This document shows positions 61,908 through 64,000 of a DNA stretch of 64,000 nucleotides, piece by piece (position 1 is the first letter of the stretch; each line of letters starts with the position of its first letter). The notes under the pieces are model-generated. The model saw only the letters and a list, made by a program, of their open reading frames with translations. It was not told the origin of the DNA and made no database searches. This stretch comes from Paenibacillus sp. GP183. GTDB lineage: Bacteria; Bacillota; Bacilli; Paenibacillales; NBRC-103111. The stretch covers positions 124,001 to 188,000 of the forward strand of contig NZ_FNSW01000001.1 in assembly GCF_900104695.1 (NCBI RefSeq). The letters run 5' to 3'. A program made the translations under genes and the position numbers.

Positions 61908-62828
61908 GTGGTCGTTTATGCGGATCTCATTTTTGTATTCAATTTCCTGATGGATGCCGCTATACTCTTTGCCGCAGGAAGAGTTCGAAAGTTAAAGCTC
62001 AATGGGTGGAGAGTCGCCCTGTCTGCAGCTATCGGCGCTTCTTATGTGATTATGATGCTGTTTCCGGCACTTTCGCTTTTTTTTACATTTGCCGTAAAGT
62101 GTTTATTTCTACTCATCATGATTCTGGTTGCATTCGGTTTTGGAGGCTTACCGCATTTTTTGCGCAATGCGGGTACTTTTCTACTCATTAATTTCGCTGT
62201 GGCCGGTGGAATGTTCGGAATTCATTATTTCCTTCAATCGTCCGGGGAAGTGATCAACGGCATTCTGTTCACCCATTCCGGGGGACTGGCCTTCCGGGTT
62301 CAGATCGGTTTGGTGACGATCCTCGTGCTTGCTGTCGTGATGATCGGATGGTTCCAAACTATTTTTTCAAGCACGAAAAGAAGAAACGATTTTGTCGCGA
62401 TTTTGGCCGAGGTCCATATTCATATCGATCAATTTACTTCCACTTGTACAGGCATGATTGATACGGGAAATCATCTTTATGACCCGCTCACCCGAACGCC
62501 TGTCATGGTCCTCGAGGTATCGGAATGGAAAAATATGCTGCCTGAGGCGTGGATCGAACAGATTCGTTCATCGAATGTGGATCAAATCTTTACAAGTGTT
62601 GGAATGGAGTCATTTGTGTGGCAGGATCGAATGCGCCTCGTCCCCTACAAGGGTGTAAATCACGGAACAGCATTTATGCTGGCTGTCAAACCGGATAAAG
62701 TGGTAATAGAGTATCAAGGACAAAGATTTGAATCCGCCAAAGTGCTGATTGGCTTACAAGGCGGAGCCCTTTGCAGCGATGGTTCCTATCACGCTATCAT
62801 ACATCCCTCATTAATCGCTGCCGGATAA
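61908..62828 (+). CDS. spoIIGA: Sigma-E processing protease SpoIIGA
   Basis: 306 residues from GTG 61908 (MVVYADLIFVFNFLMDAAIL), favoured by GGGGGGTGAG upstream; GTG 61899 is in frame. Five transmembrane segments form the membrane receptor part; the cytoplasmic C-terminal half is an aspartic-protease-like domain with the catalytic Asp in GMIDTGNHLYDPLT. It cleaves pro-SigE after a signal from the forespore protein SpoIIR. The adjacent substrate gene sigE confirms the identity. Confidence 0.95.
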   Translation: MVVYADLIFVFNFLMDAAILFAAGRVRKLKLNGWRVALSAAIGASYVIMMLFPALSLFFTFAVKCLFLLIMILVAFGFGGLPHFLRNAGTFLLINFAVAGGMFGIHYFLQSSGEVINGILFTHSGGLAFRVQIGLVTILVLAVVMIGWFQTIFSSTKRRNDFVAILAEVHIHIDQFTSTCTGMIDTGNHLYDPLTRTPVMVLEVSEWKNMLPEAWIEQIRSSNVDQIFTSVGMESFVWQDRMRLVPYKGVNHGTAFMLAVKPDKVVIEYQGQRFESAKVLIGLQGGALCSDGSYHAIIHPSLIAAG

Positions 62829-62876
62829 ACAGGAAATTAGAAGGAAATATAGTAATGCCTTAGGAGGAAAGTATAG

Positions 62877-63599
62877 ATGATGGTGAAGTGGAAAATGCAG
62901 CTGCAGCTTACGTACTACCGGATCTTGTTGTTTTTAGGCCTTCGGGGCGAGGAAATCTATTACATAGGTGGCAGTGAAGCGCTTCCGCCTCCCCTTACAC
63001 GAGAAGAAGAGGAATTCCTGCTGGGAAAACTATCGTCAGGGGACGCGGCCATTCGAGCGATGCTCATTGAACGCAACCTCCGGCTGGTTGTATATATAGC
63101 GAGAAAATTCGAGAATACCGGAATCAATATCGAGGATCTGGTTTCAATTGGAGCCATCGGATTAATTAAAGCAGTCAACACCTTCGATCCGGAGAAAAAG
63201 ATTAAGCTCGCCACTTATGCATCACGTTGTATCGAGAATGAGATTCTCATGTACTTGAGAAGAAACAGTAAGATTCGCACGGAGGTTTCGTTCGATGAGC
63301 CGCTGAATATTGATTGGGACGGCAATGAGCTGCTGCTGTCCGATGTCCTCGGTACCGAGAATGATACGATCTATCGCAATATCGAAGAGCAGGTTGACCG
63401 CAAGCTTCTGCATAAAGCGCTGGATAAGCTCTCGGATCGGGAGCGAGTGATCATGGAGCTTCGCTTTGGGCTTCAGGACGGTGAGGAGAAGACACAGAAG
63501 GATGTCGCTGATATGCTCGGTATTTCCCAATCCTACATTTCAAGGTTGGAAAAAAGAATTATCAAGCGCTTGCGCAAGGAGTTTAACAAGATGGTGTAA
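62877..63599 (+). CDS. sigE: Sporulation sigma factor SigE precursor (mother cell)
   Basis: 240 residues. The amphipathic pro-sequence ends at [16 protein letters not shown], where SpoIIGA cleaves; counted from the second ATG (62880) this falls between residues 27 and 28, as in B. subtilis. Region 2 has [20 protein letters not shown] and [20 protein letters not shown], region 4.2 [29 protein letters not shown] precedes the start. It directs early mother-cell transcription after polar division. Confidence 0.97.
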   Translation: MMVKWKMQLQLTYYRILLFLGLRGEEIYYIGGSEALPPPLTREEEEFLLGKLSSGDAAIRAMLIERNLRLVVYIARKFENTGINIEDLVSIGAIGLIKAVNTFDPEKKIKLATYASRCIENEILMYLRRNSKIRTEVSFDEPLNIDWDGNELLLSDVLGTENDTIYRNIEEQVDRKLLHKALDKLSDRERVIMELRFGLQDGEEKTQKDVADMLGISQSYISRLEKRIIKRLRKEFNKMV

Positions 63600-63698
63600 A
63601 ATTTTTTTTTGCTCGTCTGAGATTCAAACTTCATCAGCAAACATAGGTGAGAGCAAGTGCAAACCCTTTTGTCAAGTGGGTTTCGGGCTTCTGATGCA

Positions 63699-63728
63699 CG
63701 CATAAAAACAACGACCTCGGAGATAATT
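63699..63728 (+). promoter_or_regulatory. SigF-like promoter of sigG
   Basis: -35 CGCATA at 63699-63704 and -10 GGAGATAATT at 63719-63728 with a 14-bp spacer; the -10 fits GGnrAnAnTw at every position. In B. subtilis sigG is transcribed by SigF from its own promoter. Confidence 0.55.
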
Positions 63729-63762
63729 AACATTAATGTTTCTCCTTGGGAGGTAAATCACG

Positions 63763-64000
63763 ATGACCCGGAATAAAGTCGAAATATGTGGTGTTGATAC
63801 CGCCAAGCTACCTGTCCTTACAAATGTGGAAATGCGAGAACTATTCACTGCACTGCAAACGAAGCATGATCGATCCGCAAGAGAGAAGCTGGTCAATGGC
63901 AATCTAAGGCTGGTTTTGAGCGTGATTCAGCGTTTTAATAATCGAGGAGAGTTCGTCGATGATCTATTTCAAGTAGGGTGTATCGGGCTGATGAAGGCCA
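63763..64000 (+). CDS. sigG: Forespore sigma factor SigG, N-terminal part (3' end outside window)
   Basis: The first 79 codons are present; the frame runs off the window end. MTRNKVEICGVDTAKLPVLT is the SigG N-terminus and region 2.1-2.2 follows (KLVNGNLRLVLSVIQRF, EFVDDLFQVGCIGLMKA). GGGAGG at 63748-63753 precedes the ATG. SigG drives late forespore genes. The spoIIGA-sigE-sigG order is that of B. subtilis. Confidence 0.96.
   Translation, partial: MTRNKVEICGVDTAKLPVLTNVEMRELFTALQTKHDRSAREKLVNGNLRLVLSVIQRFNNRGEFVDDLFQVGCIGLMKA

Overview
The window is chromosomal DNA of an endospore-forming, low-to-mid GC Firmicute, most likely a Paenibacillus or close relative (Paenibacillaceae). The evidence is the order of housekeeping genes shared with Bacillus subtilis (era-yqzL-recO, yqxD-dnaG-sigA-trmK-yqfO, typA-ylaH...ylaJ-ylaK, panE...bshC, mraZ through ftsZ, spoIIGA-sigE-sigG), the sporulation genes (rsfA, spoVD, spoVE, spoIIGA, sigE, sigG, a YlaJ-type lipoprotein), the bacillithiol gene bshC, strong AGGAGG-type ribosome binding sites and frequent TTG starts. 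I saw no tRNA, insertion sequence, prophage or CRISPR array.

Layout. 1-8.1 kb: the end of era, yqzL, recO, then yqxD, primase dnaG and housekeeping sigma factor sigA, a membrane protein, trmK and the Nif3-family yqfO. 8.2-8.7 kb: the RNase P RNA gene with a clear promoter and terminator. 8.8-14.5 kb: a secreted S8 protease on the minus strand, then small conserved genes, a CNNM-type transporter and a lytic transglycosylase. 14.6-18.4 kb: a cysteine desulfurase/ThiI pair for 4-thiouridine in tRNA, a TerC-like protein and a small membrane protein. 18.5-24.1 kb: typA and the yla-like neighbourhood ending in a PIN-PhoH ATPase. 24.2-31.0 kb: secreted proteins and lipoproteins of unknown role, a MidA-type methyltransferase, DUF2626, the prespore regulator rsfA, panE, DUF3397 and comFB. 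31.4-37.1 kb: a complete oligopeptide ABC transporter, oppABCDF. 37.2-41.4 kb: bshC, S-adenosylhomocysteine hydrolase and a DUF4349 lipoprotein.

41.5-61.7 kb is the division and cell-wall (dcw) cluster in the order mraZ, rsmH, ftsL, pbpB, spoVD, murE, murF, mraY, murD, spoVE, murG, murB, murA, divIB, ftsA, ftsZ. It contains most of the enzymes from UDP-GlcNAc to lipid II, plus septum proteins and two spore-specific members. It runs straight into spoIIGA, sigE and sigG (cut by the window end), the genes that start mother-cell and late forespore transcription. The regulatory DNA fits this: a MraZ-type operator of four 10-bp-spaced repeats before mraZ, a SigH-like promoter before ftsAZ, a 22-bp-spaced Spo0A-type promoter before spoIIGA and a SigF-like promoter before sigG.

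I did not find a clearly new multi-gene system. The best unexplained structures are a tandem 67-bp duplication of a nested palindrome directly upstream of divIB, a promoter that fires directly into a terminator-like hairpin before typA, an S8 protease with a sensor-like extracytoplasmic segment, a secreted PcsB/CwlO-like coiled-coil protein with no hydrolase domain, and an A-type RNase P RNA where a B-type would be expected from Bacillus.
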